Below, piece after piece: positions 39,361 to 47,897 of a stretch of DNA of 49,820 nucleotides. Positions within the stretch are counted from its first letter, which is position 1. Each line of letters starts with the position of its first letter. The DNA is from Candidatus Bathyarchaeota archaeon (GTDB lineage: Archaea; Thermoproteota; Bathyarchaeia; 40CM-2-53-6). A program made the translations under genes and the position numbers. The notes beneath the pieces were generated by a model. That model had not been told where the DNA came from. It searched no databases and saw nothing but the letters and a program-made list of their open reading frames with translations. The stretch is from the NCBI GenBank assembly GCA_005883075.1, contig VBAX01000054.1:1-49820 (forward strand), given 5' to 3'.

Positions 39361-40737
39361 TTAGACTATACTTGCGTATTGGTGGATTATAGCGGTGATG
39401 TATCGTATTCCTGCTATGAAATCGTCCGTTGTCGTATACTCGTTTGGCGCGTGGGCGTGGCTGTAAGCTGAGGGTGGCCCGCTTCCTGTCCAGATACTGT
39501 CCAGTCCTAGTCGTTTCGTGAATAGGTAATCGGGGCCTGATGCCGGGTTTCTCGGCAGAACCACAGGGCTACGCCCGTAGGCTATCTTTGCAGCCCTATC
39601 GGCAGCCTGGGCAATCGGTGCCGATGGCTTTGTTCTGGAGGGTTCTAGAAATCCTAGCGCTTTGACTTGGATGTCATCAAATCCGTGCTGATGCAAGTGA
39701 TTCTTTAGAACGGCGAGCAGTTTTTTCGGGTTCTGGTTGTATACGAGGCGGAAGTCGATCTTCAGCATCGCGTTTCCAGGAAGAACGGTTTTGGATCCTT
39801 GCCCGATGTACCCCGTTTTGAAGCCGCAAATTGTGCAGGTTGGTTCCATCAGGTATTTTTTCAATGCCTCTCTGTTTGTTTTTGCGTTGAGGAATTTTTT
39901 CAGGCCCCATTCTTTGAGATAGTTTTCTCCTCGGAATGGAATCTTGCCGACGAGCCTTGATTGTGCGGGCGTGAATGGTTCGACGTTGTCGTACCATCCT
40001 TTGATCAGGATCTTTCCGTCTGGGTTTTTCATCGTGTTCATTGCCCAGACTAGTCGCCAAGCTGGGTTGTCGACGAGGGGAGCGTAGGATGAGTGAAGAT
40101 CTTCTCTAGCCTTCTTGCATCTTAGTTCGACATAGAGTAGTCCTTTGACGCCTAGGCTGATCTTTGGGCGGCCTGTCTCGTCGAAGTCTCCATCGTAGCA
40201 GACAACACTGTCGGCTTTCAGTCGCTCCTTGTTATCGTCAATGAATCCTGGCAGGTGGGGGCTGCCGATCTCTTCTTCTCCTTCGAAGAGAAATTTCAGG
40301 TTGAGCGGTACATCACCGGTTGCCTTCAGAAAGCTCTCTGTGGCTTTGATGCAGCTGATGACGTTATTTTTGCTGTCGGCTGCGCCTCTCGACACAATCT
40401 TTTTTCCCTGCAATTTCGCATCGAAGGGTCCGGAATCCCATTCTTCCAGCGGCTCGACGGGTTGGACGTCATAGTGACCGTAGACTAGCAAGGTTTTGCC
40501 GGAAGATTTTGATTTTACCTCTCCGTAGACGATCGGGTTACCGTTTTTTTCTGGGAGAATCTGAGTCTTTATGCCGGCTGAGTCCATGTTCTTCTTGACG
40601 ATTCGGGCGCAGTCCGCGATGCCTTTCCCTTGGGCAGATACGCTTGGTTGTCGTAGGAGTGTGCGGAAGTCTCGGAGGAAGGGTTCCTTGTTTTTTTGGG
40701 TGTATTCGAAGGCCTGTTTCAGGCTCTGCTCTTTCAC
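39361..40737 (-). CDS. M20-family dipeptidase/deacylase (intact metal site)
   Basis: A 458-residue paralogue of the 551-1978 protein with the full set of co-catalytic zinc ligands: VYGHYDVQPVEP (HxD, near 88), GAADSKNN (bridging aspartate, near 117), FEGEEEIGSPH (glutamates, near 151), CYDGDFDETG (aspartate) and SHAHAPNEY (histidine, near 430). A dimerisation domain spans about 210-340. Such enzymes release amino acids from dipeptides or deacylate amino acids, and resemble the CNDP/PepV-like dipeptidase subgroup. Cytoplasmic. Start at MKEQSLKQAFEY; upstream is the family 1 repeat on the minus strand. Monocistronic. Confidence 0.9.
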   Translation of the reverse strand: MKEQSLKQAFEYTQKNKEPFLRDFRTLLRQPSVSAQGKGIADCARIVKKNMDSAGIKTQILPEKNGNPIVYGEVKSKSSGKTLLVYGHYDVQPVEPLEEWDSGPFDAKLQGKKIVSRGAADSKNNVISCIKATESFLKATGDVPLNLKFLFEGEEEIGSPHLPGFIDDNKERLKADSVVCYDGDFDETGRPKISLGVKGLLYVELRCKKAREDLHSSYAPLVDNPAWRLVWAMNTMKNPDGKILIKGWYDNVEPFTPAQSRLVGKIPFRGENYLKEWGLKKFLNAKTNREALKKYLMEPTCTICGFKTGYIGQGSKTVLPGNAMLKIDFRLVYNQNPKKLLAVLKNHLHQHGFDDIQVKALGFLEPSRTKPSAPIAQAADRAAKIAYGRSPVVLPRNPASGPDYLFTKRLGLDSIWTGSGPPSAYSHAHAPNEYTTTDDFIAGIRYITAIIHQYASIV

Positions 40738-40873
40738 AAGCCTATGGCTGGACTAACGTACTAATAGCATCTTCCAGAACACGGGGGTTCGAGCGAGCCC
40801 TCAATCCCATACCAGAAAACTGTCGTTAGGCCATTTTCTACACCCTTCACAAGCATAGACCCTCAAGAGTAGT

Positions 40874-41107
40874 CCGCGGATTCGCCCATTTTCAGCCCTG
40901 ATCTCGAATCTGGAACGTGCCCTTCAACTCTCCCGAGATTCGTTCGGAGTTGTCGCCATCTTTCGATTACTATCTCAGCCAGGATTGTGCCCTGAATCGC
41001 CTGTCTCGCCTCTTATCGCCATCAGACAGGAAATGATTTTTGGAAAAGGGGAGTCTTAGCGACTGACCCTCGCCCCGTAAGAGTGGTTCCCTTGGACTAT
41101 TGCGAAA
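40874..41107 (-). repeat. Dispersed repeat family 1, copy B (candidate structured RNA)
   Basis: Reading the minus strand: TTTCGCAATAGTCCAA.., GGGTCAGTCGCTAAGACTCC (stem GGGTC/GACTC), CCTGTCT...AGACAGG (7-bp stem), GATTCAGGGCACA, GAGATAGTAATCGAAAGATGGCGACAA, CAACTC...GAGTTG stem, and ATTCG...CGAAT near the end. It is most like copy C at 46035-46266, with long identical blocks. The region around it, 40738-41177, holds no gene. Confidence 0.6.
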
Positions 41108-41177
41108 CTAACCGGTTTGAGAATGAAAGTACAGATTTCTCGCCGACGGCGATCGAATTCCGGTTCAGGACCAGTCC

Positions 41178-41568
41178 ATGTCATCTGATGACAAATGGAA
41201 ATCTTTTAATCAGAACCCAGCCCGTGCTGCCTTCTGGGCTAGGATGCGTACAGAGCTAAGACGCCCATCCAAGAGACTGGTGAAAGCGCCTGCAAAAAGC
41301 AAAACGGAAAGAAGAATACGAAACACGGATAAAACAGGCCCTAGTCGTACTCAACGAAGTCTCCAATGACAATACAACCCCTCGCAACATCCGGCGCGCA
41401 GCCAAAGGCGCCATGGACGCGCTCCAGGCACAGGGTCACACAATAGGCGTTCGCGCCTCAAACGCCATATCAACGCTCGACGAGATCTCCCAGGATCCTA
41501 ATATGCCACCGTACACGCGTGTCAAGTTGTGGAACGTTGCTAGCATTCTCGAAGCAGTGAAAGACTAG
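41178..41568 (+). pseudogene. UPF0147-family protein, apparently frameshifted
   Basis: Two overlapping frames join into one archaeal protein. Frame 1 (ATG 41178) gives MSSDDKWKSFNQNPARAAFWARMRTELRR; frame 2, entered near an AAAAA run at about 41294, continues RLQKAKRKEEYETRIKQALVVLNEVSND and then the UPF0147 core NIRRAAKGAMDALQ, GVRASNAISTLDEISQDPNMP and WNVASILEAVKD to TAG at 41568. Frame 2 has an in-frame TGA at 41281 and no ATG/GTG/TTG before the core. One extra base in the A-run, a real mutation, programmed frameshifting or CTG initiation could explain it. UPF0147 function is unknown. Confidence 0.65.
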
Positions 41569-41656
41569 TCGCCTTCTCCAAATCCTTCTCAGCAGCCACG
41601 AGCCCGGCGTTAGCGCTCACCCGCCGGAGTTACGCGAAGGCCCGTTTTTTGGACAA

Positions 41657-41664
41657 GTATTTAT
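41657..41664 (+). promoter_or_regulatory. TATA-like box of the DUF4129-MoxR operon
   Basis: GTATTTAT lies about 25 bp upstream of 41682-41690, where an ATG (out of frame) and a CTG (in frame) mark the likely start of the first gene. It suggests a near-leaderless transcript. Confidence 0.45.
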
Positions 41665-41818
41665 CGCCAATCCCCACAATCATGGCCTGCTCGGAGCGGG
41701 AACCCTGAAAGGAAACCGGCTTCTACCCTTCCTTATCGCCCTCATACTACTAGCCTTCGCCCTGGGATCCCTCCCGAAGACCCAGTCCGGCGGATCAATC
41801 CTAATCAATTCTTACTGG

Positions 41819-42625
41819 TTGCTCTACATGCTATCTCTCGCACCCCTAGTTGGCCTCGGACTTATGGTTGGCCTGATAATCCTCCTAGTCTACAACTCAC
41901 GTCTCTTCTCGGACTCTCTTGGATATGGAATAGCCGGAAAGAGAAAACGGAGTAAGAAAGGGTCGATGCTCCTTCAGCTGATTATCGCCCTCGCCGCTTG
42001 GGTTGTCGCCCTGCAAGTCCTCGTCGCCAGATGCAATGGAATTTTCTGCACCTCCCCCAGAATAGTCCCGGACAACTCTACGCAAATTGCCGGAGCGGTT
42101 CCAATGAACCAGACCATCAATATCCCACTGCTCGGAGCTGCAAACCGGATCGGGAACTTTGTCCAGACAAACTGGTTCTACGCGGCCTTTCTAGGTCTTT
42201 TAGTTGTAAGTTCTGTAATCGTTGCCCGAGGAATCATCATGTCCTGGCAACAAACTAAGGCAGAACTTGCAGGCCTCATACCTGCAGCTCGGGCTGAGGC
42301 AATAACCTCAGTCGAGGATGCCTTCCGCATACTCAAGGCGCAGCCTGAGTCGGATCCCCGGACAAGAATCATCAACTGTTACCAGCGGATGGTTCAGGCT
42401 GCCCAGCGCCTTGGCGCGAGTATCACTTCGGATCAGACTGCTAGAGAACTGGAGGCGGCCGTAAGCAGGATGTTAATGATCAAAGGCTCATCTCTTCGAG
42501 AACTCACGGATCTCTTCGAGGAAGCTCGCTACAGCCTTCATCCGATCACTGAGACCGACGCAGAACAGGCACAACAGTGCCTGCTTAGTATTGCTGGAGA
42601 GATGAACATCACACTCAGCGTCTGA
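41819..42625 (+). CDS. DUF4129-domain membrane protein (operon gene 1)
   Basis: 268 residues from the TTG. Hydrophobic helices lie at MLSLAPLVGLGLMVGLIILLVY, LLQLIIALAAWVVALQVLV and WFYAAFLGLLVVSSVIVARG. The C-terminal cytoplasmic DUF4129 region contains RIINCYQRMVQAAQRLGA, QTARELEAAVSRML and LRELTDLFEEARYSLHPI, the fingerprint of the TgpA-type C-terminal helical domain. The frame continues upstream of the TTG with LLPFLIALILLAFALGSLPK, a further helix, back to CTG 41687, so the true start is probably upstream. DUF4129 proteins accompany MoxR and DUF58 partners in cell-surface assembly or proteolysis. The next gene starts 4 bp downstream. Confidence 0.8.
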   Translation: MLYMLSLAPLVGLGLMVGLIILLVYNSRLFSDSLGYGIAGKRKRSKKGSMLLQLIIALAAWVVALQVLVARCNGIFCTSPRIVPDNSTQIAGAVPMNQTINIPLLGAANRIGNFVQTNWFYAAFLGLLVVSSVIVARGIIMSWQQTKAELAGLIPAARAEAITSVEDAFRILKAQPESDPRTRIINCYQRMVQAAQRLGASITSDQTARELEAAVSRMLMIKGSSLRELTDLFEEARYSLHPITETDAEQAQQCLLSIAGEMNITLSV

Positions 42626-42629
42626 AAAA

Positions 42630-43148
42630 TTGAAACGCAGCACTCTAACCCTTCTAGTCCTTGCCTCAGCCTTCTACTTTTTTCTTCTAACAATATTCCG
42701 AAATATCATTCCCGAGTCCGTAGCTCCCACCTTGTCGCTGCTGGCGTTTCCCCTCATTGTCTTGGCCCTGATTCTCACCTTGGACCTTCGACATCGCTCG
42801 ACCGCTCCAACGGAAACGAAGGTCCAGGAAGAGTCTAGAACGTTGCGCGCCAGGGACGTTCAATCGCTCACCAGACAAGTAGAGGTCGCGGGCAACGCTA
42901 GTCCGGCATATTTCGAGACGATCCTTCGAAACCGGCTTCGCGACCTCCTCGCTGCGAAGGTGAGCTTGGAAACCGGGATGGAAAAGGACTCTGTCAAGAA
43001 GGCTCTCGGGGACAACCAGCTTGGTCCGCGGCTTCTGAAAGATCCGAAGACTTACGCGCTACTATATTACCCTCCACCGCGCAGCCCGCACTCGCGCCTC
43101 CAAATGCTACGAGAAATTATCGATCGGATAGAGGGTTGGAAGGCTTGA
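42630..43148 (+). CDS. Membrane-anchored operon protein (172 aa)
   Basis: Not recognised as a named family. Two N-terminal transmembrane helices (LTLLVLASAFYFFLLTIF; LSLLAFPLIVLALILTL) are followed by a charged cytoplasmic part with a helical repeat-like VAGNASPAYFETILRNRLRDLLAAKVSLETG. TTG start 4 bp after the DUF4129 stop; its 3' end overlaps the MoxR start by 13 bp. The placement between DUF4129 and MoxR suggests a membrane adaptor of the MoxR machine. Confidence 0.7.
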   Translation: MKRSTLTLLVLASAFYFFLLTIFRNIIPESVAPTLSLLAFPLIVLALILTLDLRHRSTAPTETKVQEESRTLRARDVQSLTRQVEVAGNASPAYFETILRNRLRDLLAAKVSLETGMEKDSVKKALGDNQLGPRLLKDPKTYALLYYPPPRSPHSRLQMLREIIDRIEGWKA

Positions 43149-44095
43149 AGGTAGAGGACGCACGCGAGAAATGCAAGGAAGTTGTTGACCAAGTCAAGAA
43201 CGTCATCGTTGGCAAAGAGCCTGTCCTCGAGAAGGTGATGCTCGCGATCCTAGCGAACTCCCACATTCTATTCGAGGACTATCCTGGTCTCGCGAAGACC
43301 TTGCTGGCGCGAAGCTTCGCGATGAGCATGGGCTGTAACTTTTCCAGAATACAATTCACACCCGACCTTCTACCATCCGATATTACAGGGACGTACGTGT
43401 ACAACGTCAAGAACGGCGAGTTTGATCTCCGACGAGGCCCGGTTTTCACGAATCTGTTGTTGGCTGATGAGATAAACAGGGCTCCTCCTAAGACACAGGC
43501 TGCTCTCTTGGAAGCGATGCAGGAACGTCAGACAACGCTGGACGGGAAGACTCATCTTCTTACTGACCCGTTCATTGTTATCGCGACTCAGAACCCTATC
43601 GAGTACGAAGGAGTCTATCCTCTGCCTGAAGCCCAGCTCGACAGATTCCTTGTCCGTCTCCAGCTAGGATACCCGAACCGTGCGGAGGAGGTGGAGATTC
43701 TGAAGAGACGGATGCAACGGGGCCAGGAAGATATTCGGCTTGAGCCTGTTGCGAGCGCGGAGACGATTCTCGATCTCCAAAAAACAGTTGAGGGAATCCA
43801 CGTGGACGACGATGTTCTTGGATACGTGACCGATATTGTACAGTCCACAAGAGCTCAACGACAGGTCGAGGTCGGCGCGAGTCCCCGCGGATCTCTCGCG
43901 ATATTCAAGCTCGCTAGGGCGAGAGCGGTTTTCCACGGGCGAGACTACGTTATCCCGGATGATGTAAAAGAGGTGGCCGCGCCCGCTCTCGTGCACCGGA
44001 TGATCATGAAGGCAGAGTCTTGGGTCAAAGGCGTCAATCCTCGCCTGGTTGTAGACGAGATCTTGAAGACAATCCCTGTTCCCAAGGCCAAGTGA
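43136..44095 (+). CDS. MoxR-family AAA+ ATPase
   Basis: A 319-residue AAA+ chaperone. Walker A is EDYPGLAKTLLARSFA (near 45), with the alanine variant GLAKT common in archaeal MoxR. The helix-2 insert reads SDITGTYVYN, Walker B is LLLADEINRAPPKTQAALLEAMQERQ (near 110) and sensor 1 is VIATQNPIEYEG (near 145). The arginine/sensor 2 region ASPRGSLAIFKLARA lies near 245. MoxR proteins remodel metal- or surface-protein complexes with DUF58 partners. It starts TTG 43136 (or 43145), overlapping the preceding gene, and is followed by DUF58 12 bp on. Confidence 0.9.
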   Translation: MEGLKVEDAREKCKEVVDQVKNVIVGKEPVLEKVMLAILANSHILFEDYPGLAKTLLARSFAMSMGCNFSRIQFTPDLLPSDITGTYVYNVKNGEFDLRRGPVFTNLLLADEINRAPPKTQAALLEAMQERQTTLDGKTHLLTDPFIVIATQNPIEYEGVYPLPEAQLDRFLVRLQLGYPNRAEEVEILKRRMQRGQEDIRLEPVASAETILDLQKTVEGIHVDDDVLGYVTDIVQSTRAQRQVEVGASPRGSLAIFKLARARAVFHGRDYVIPDDVKEVAAPALVHRMIMKAESWVKGVNPRLVVDEILKTIPVPKAK

Positions 44096-44107
44096 TTCAC
44101 ATAGTCC

Positions 44108-45379
44108 TTGTTTACACGGAAGGTCAGTCTCTACTTTGCGCTAGCAGCGATCCTACTAGTTCTTGGGCTCTTTCTCGAAGACTTTCAGCTCGCCACTATG
44201 GTCCTTCCGCTCGCCTCGCTGTTCTTCTTTGCAAACTTCTGGGGGTTGCCTGAAAAGGTGGAGCTTGAGACAAGCCATCGGGTGGATCCCACGGACAGTT
44301 TTGGTGACGAGGACATTACCATCGTGGTCAATGTCTCGAACAAGACCAGCATATCGCTTGGAAACGTGGAGATCGAGGAGAATCTCCCGAGCATGATAAA
44401 ACTGGAGAGAGGAACGAGTCGTGCGCTGACGCGGCTGGCTCCGGGTGAAAAGGCGGAGTTGCGTCTGGAGTTTCACAGTCCGATCCGTGGACACTACAGG
44501 ATCGGGCCTCTGGTCGCTCGGGTTCGGGATCCTTTCGGATTCTATCTTGTCGAGCAGCGGTCGGAGGAGGAGGTTCTCTCGATAATGCCTAGGCCGGAGG
44601 GGATCAGGGGGGCGGAGCTGCGTCCTCGTCATCTGGGTCCCTGGCCGGGAATGATTCATGCGAGAATTCGAGGGCCTGGAACGGAATTTTACAGTATACG
44701 TGATTATGTGTCCGGTGATGATCCGAAACGAATCAACTGGAAGGCATCGGCCAAGCAGGGTCACTTGGTCATTAACGAGATGGAGGCGGAGAGGGTTACT
44801 GATGTGATGATAGTTCTCGACACGGACGTCAGCTTCTACGAAAGCGCGGAGGCGGAGTTGTTCGAGCGAGGAGTTAGAGCTGCGGCTTCGATGGCAAGCT
44901 TGTTGCTGAAGCAGGGAAACCGGGTCGGACTAATTCTCCAGGGAGAGGAGCGGGGAGTAATTCCGCCTCGTTTCGGTAAGAGGCACGAGCGGAATATTCT
45001 CTTTCTTCTCGCAGCCGCGAAGCCTGGAAGAGCAATGCTCTCGACTAGCTATGTGATGACGTTGCTCGCGCACTTGATGTTGCCTGCTATGGCCCAGCTC
45101 GTAGTCATCTCTCCGTTACTGGATTCCTCGCTGGTTGGTGGGATACGTGAGCTCGCCGCGACAGGTTACAGCATTCTGGTTGTCTCGCCTTCGCCGCGGC
45201 AACCTGCTAGGTTCGAGTCCGAAAACGAGGAGATTGCCTATCGCCTGTTGATGCTTGAACGATCCAATACTCTCCTGGCTTTGGAGAAAATCTGCGCAGT
45301 CGCCCAGTGGCCTGCAGGCGTTCCACTCTCAACCGTTCTCAAGGAGGTAAAACGTCCACGGCTAATTATACGAGTCTAG
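44108..45379 (+). CDS. DUF58 protein, MoxR partner
   Basis: 423 residues. Two transmembrane helices at the N-terminus (SLYFALAAILLVLGLFLE; MVLPLASLFFFANF) place it in the membrane. A beta-rich extracytoplasmic-like part follows (residues 60-150), then the DUF58 core DYVSGDDPKRINWKASAKQGHLVINEMEAERV (near 195-225), and a vWA-like domain with MIVLDTDVSFYESAE (MIDAS-like DxxxS) and RAAASMASLLLKQGNRVGL. TTG start. DUF58 works with MoxR in surface or enzyme maturation. Same operon. Confidence 0.88.
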   Translation: MFTRKVSLYFALAAILLVLGLFLEDFQLATMVLPLASLFFFANFWGLPEKVELETSHRVDPTDSFGDEDITIVVNVSNKTSISLGNVEIEENLPSMIKLERGTSRALTRLAPGEKAELRLEFHSPIRGHYRIGPLVARVRDPFGFYLVEQRSEEEVLSIMPRPEGIRGAELRPRHLGPWPGMIHARIRGPGTEFYSIRDYVSGDDPKRINWKASAKQGHLVINEMEAERVTDVMIVLDTDVSFYESAEAELFERGVRAAASMASLLLKQGNRVGLILQGEERGVIPPRFGKRHERNILFLLAAAKPGRAMLSTSYVMTLLAHLMLPAMAQLVVISPLLDSSLVGGIRELAATGYSILVVSPSPRQPARFESENEEIAYRLLMLERSNTLLALEKICAVAQWPAGVPLSTVLKEVKRPRLIIRV

Positions 45380-45381
45380 GA

Positions 45382-45987
45382 TTGGGAACGAGGGTCGCAT
45401 TTCTGCTGGTGAGGTTCCACTACATGATCTTGGCTCCCTGGATCGTTCTCGGAGTTCCGTCGCAGGTGTTTCTAGAACTCGGGACTCTCTTCATCCTGTT
45501 TATCATTGCTCTCGGATTGTCAGGGATGCTGGCAAAGCAACAAGTGCCTACGACTCTAGCCTCTGTAGGATTGTTGGTGTTGCTTGTGACAGGGAAGGTT
45601 GGGACAGATCTTGCAAGGGCTCAGTCTCCAGATACTGCGGTTCTCTTGCTTGAGTTTGTCACGGTCATATTTTTCATGGAGGCCTCAAGAGTTGTTATTT
45701 CCTATGACAAAGAGGCAGGGGAGCTTGCAGGCAGGACGGATGAATTGTCGCAAGCCGCCAAGGGACGACTGGTGATATGGGTCAGAGGCCAGCTGAGCAG
45801 GCAAGCGCGGCTCATCGCCGGAGCCTTAGGACTCTCGCTGGTGCTCCTTGTCTTGGGAGGACTCACGAGTGTATCGATTAACCAGCTGTCGTTCTCGGCA
45901 GTCCTTGTCTTGCTCGTGGTCGGAGCTCTTCTCTTCCTCATAACACAAAGACGTGAACCGGAGACGCGCTCGGTCCGGCTCGCTTAG
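45382..45987 (+). CDS. Membrane protein, last gene of the MoxR operon
   Basis: 201 residues from the TTG at 45382, 2 bp after the DUF58 stop; the track start at 45307 overlaps DUF58 and is less likely. Hydrophobic helices: FHYMILAPWIVLGVPSQVFLELGTLFILFIIALGLSGML, TLASVGLLVLLVTGKVG, LLEFVTVIFFMEASRVVI, LIAGALGLSLVLLVLGGLTSV and FSAVLVLLVVGALLFLI, about five to six in all. The long loop EAGELAGRTDELSQAAKGRL is charged. Not recognised; the position suggests an operon-specific membrane partner. Divergent codon use was not noticed. Confidence 0.7.
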   Translation: MGTRVAFLLVRFHYMILAPWIVLGVPSQVFLELGTLFILFIIALGLSGMLAKQQVPTTLASVGLLVLLVTGKVGTDLARAQSPDTAVLLLEFVTVIFFMEASRVVISYDKEAGELAGRTDELSQAAKGRLVIWVRGQLSRQARLIAGALGLSLVLLVLGGLTSVSINQLSFSAVLVLLVVGALLFLITQRREPETRSVRLA

Positions 45988-46034
45988 AGCCTATGCCAAT
46001 CTTATCGTCATAGCACGGAACCTGTGTTTCTTGC

Positions 46035-46266
46035 TTTCGCAGGGGTCCGAAGAGAGGACTCTTGAGGCGCGAGGGTCGGTCGCTAAGACCCCCTATTTTT
46101 CCAGGAACATTTTCTGTCTGGCATGGATTATCGGCGAAACAGACTGATCAGGGCACAGTCCAGGCTGAGATAGTAATCGAAAGATGGCGACAATTCCGAA
46201 CGGATCTCGGGAGAGTTGAAGGGCACGTCCTAGATTCGAAATCAGGGTGGACAATGGGCAATTTGC
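46035..46266 (+). repeat. Dispersed repeat family 1, copy C (candidate structured RNA)
   Basis: GGGTC/GACCC stem at 46073-46091, TCTGTCT/AAACAGA-like stem at 46112-46143 (outer pair changed from C-G in copy B to T-A here), GATCAGGGCACAGTCC, then GAGATAGTAATCGAAAGATGGCGACAA, the CAATTC/GAGTTG pair and ATTCGAAATCAGGG near the end. Copy B shares nearly all of these. The spacer 45988-46468 has no gene; track ORFs 45953, 46062 and 46093 lie across it on both strands. Confidence 0.6.
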
Positions 46267-46468
46267 TAGAAGATATTCACAAGATTCCACCTTGAGTACG
46301 CTTTCAATCGTTTCTCAGTCCGTGTCTCGGTAGGCCAAGGCTTGCTGAATTCGAAGCTTGCCTTCTTCCTGCCGGGAAGAAGCGTGCACCCTCCGAATTG
46401 AGGGTCTGAATAGTTTCGCAGGTGTCCACTGTTCTTAAGAGACCGAATGTCCAACAGCCGGAAGAAAC

Positions 46469-46777
46469 TTGTCGAATTACGAAACAGGCAGAAGGCTAGA
46501 GTACAGAATCAGAGATATTTTCCGAAGAGAAGGATACTTGGTCATAAGGGCAGCGCAATCGAAACCCATCGACCTAGTCTGCATGAGAGACGGAAGATCA
46601 GAATGCAAGACAGACCGATCGTGGCTTGGCAAAGATAGGAAAAAAGAGCTTCTAGGATTGGCTGAGCAGGCAGGCACGCCGATTATCCTAGCTAAACGAA
46701 AGAGACGCAAAGTAGAGCTGACAAACCTAGCCGATGGAAAAATGTTCGACCCGAAGAACCTAACAACTATTCCTTGA
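46469..46777 (+). CDS. Hjc-like Holliday-junction resolvase / PD-(D/E)XK nuclease
   Basis: A 102-residue protein from TTG (MSNYETGRRLEYRIRDIFRREGYLVIRAAQ). The archaeal Hjc layout is clear: an N-terminal helix with the metal glutamate (GRRLEYRIRD), a GYxVIRAAxS loop (serine replaced by alanine-glutamine), IDLV (the D of PD), then the strand GRSECKTD with the E-x-K pair, and a hydrophobic C-terminal strand. Length is slightly short for Hjc (about 120-145 residues). A related archaeal endonuclease of unknown role is the alternative. It converges with the Sjogren-antigen gene; their ends overlap by 11 bp. Confidence 0.8.
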   Translation: MSNYETGRRLEYRIRDIFRREGYLVIRAAQSKPIDLVCMRDGRSECKTDRSWLGKDRKKELLGLAEQAGTPIILAKRKRRKVELTNLADGKMFDPKNLTTIP

Positions 46778-47120
46778 ACGAATCCTTCAGGCCCCTAAGC
46801 TTCTCCAGCATCGACAGCCAACCGAAAACCAGGTTACTGTACAACGAGAGCTTCTCAGGATCCTTCTCGATTTTCAATACTTCGTTCGCCTCACTGATCT
46901 TCCCGACGATCGTCATCTCAACCGATTCCAAGAGATAGCCTGGGGAGAGGGCGGCCTGGGGCGACATAGCCTTCTGATAGACCACTGGTTTGTTACACTT
47001 GGCACAGAAGACTTCACCCTTCACCTTGAAGAGGGGCGTTCCGCAGACGGGACAAACGTCAGAGAGCATAGTGGCACCTGACTTCAGCAGGTCTGCCATA
47101 CGCTTCACATCCTCAGACAT
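46767..47120 (-). CDS. Sjogren/scleroderma autoantigen 1 (p27)-family protein
   Basis: 117 residues with the family signature MADLLKSGATMLSDVCPVCGTPLFKVKGEVFCAKCNKP at the N-terminus, a zinc ribbon (CPVC...CAKC). The C-terminal half is helical (TIVGKISEANEVLKIEKDPEKL; LVFGWLSMLEKLRGL). Human homologue binds centromere components; archaeal function is unknown. The TATA-like sequence ATTTATAGA about 32-39 bp upstream on the minus strand suits a nearly leaderless mRNA. Convergent with hjc. Confidence 0.85.
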   Translation of the reverse strand: MSEDVKRMADLLKSGATMLSDVCPVCGTPLFKVKGEVFCAKCNKPVVYQKAMSPQAALSPGYLLESVEMTIVGKISEANEVLKIEKDPEKLSLYSNLVFGWLSMLEKLRGLKDSFKE

Positions 47121-47294
47121 CGTCCACTAACAGGAGGGTATGCTCAGCGCTCTATAAATCGCACGGGACCGAGAGCTGCCGATCCCGGCTTCAGGGAAGT
47201 TACGGGTCTAGAAATCGCCCCAAAGAGCGCCAAAAGCCATTATAGCCAGCCAAGTATCAGCCAACAGCGCTCAAACTTCGAGGAGTTGTAGTCG

Positions 47295-47849
47295 TTGCCA
47301 AACGATCTAAAGGGAAAGAAGGCGGCCTTCGTTGTCGCGGATGAGTTCGAGGACCTTGAACTATTCCATCCACTATACCGCCTGCAAGAGGAGGGAATCA
47401 GCACCATTGTCATCGGACTAACGAAGGACCCTATCAAGGGAAAGAAAGGATACTCGATCACACCCAACGCATCAATTGACGAGGTAAGTTCAGAAAAATT
47501 CGACTTTCTAGTCGTACCTGGAGGAAAATCGCCAGAAAAACTACGACTCAGCAAGGAGATCCTCAGATTCGTAAAGGATTTCGATACTCAGGGCAAGCCT
47601 ATTGCTGCCATCTGCCACGCAGGCCAAGTGTTAGCCTCGGCAGGGATTGTGAAGAACCGAACGCTTACATGTGTTGCGGGAATAAGGGATGACATGATCA
47701 ACGCCGGAGCTCACTATGTCGACCAAGCTGTCGTGACGGACGGAAATCTCGTAACATCAAGAACCCCCAGCGATCTTCCAGAATTCGCGAGAGCAATGAT
47801 CGAGGTCTTCCGGAAGCCGCAACTCTTGCAAGCCCCACGATCAAGGTAG
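47295..47849 (+). CDS. DJ-1/PfpI-family protein (glutamine amidotransferase fold)
   Basis: 184 residues from TTG (MPNDLKGKKAAFVVADEFED). The nucleophile elbow IAAICHAGQVLASAG contains the conserved cysteine (near 105), and the N-terminal glutamate of the active site is in ADEFEDLEL. Members are proteases (PfpI), glyoxalases or protein deglycases; assignment is not possible from sequence alone. Full length. Upstream TATA-like ATTATAG near 47237; no operon partner, though it stands just before cdc48. Confidence 0.88.
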   Translation: MPNDLKGKKAAFVVADEFEDLELFHPLYRLQEEGISTIVIGLTKDPIKGKKGYSITPNASIDEVSSEKFDFLVVPGGKSPEKLRLSKEILRFVKDFDTQGKPIAAICHAGQVLASAGIVKNRTLTCVAGIRDDMINAGAHYVDQAVVTDGNLVTSRTPSDLPEFARAMIEVFRKPQLLQAPRSR

Positions 47850-47897
47850 TTCTGGCGAAAGGGACACCAATAGCCTGTCTTGACAAGAGTCAGGTAG

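Noticed and set aside
44156-44764. 202-residue minus-strand ORF
   Set aside because: Antisense to the DUF58 gene, basic low-complexity translation.
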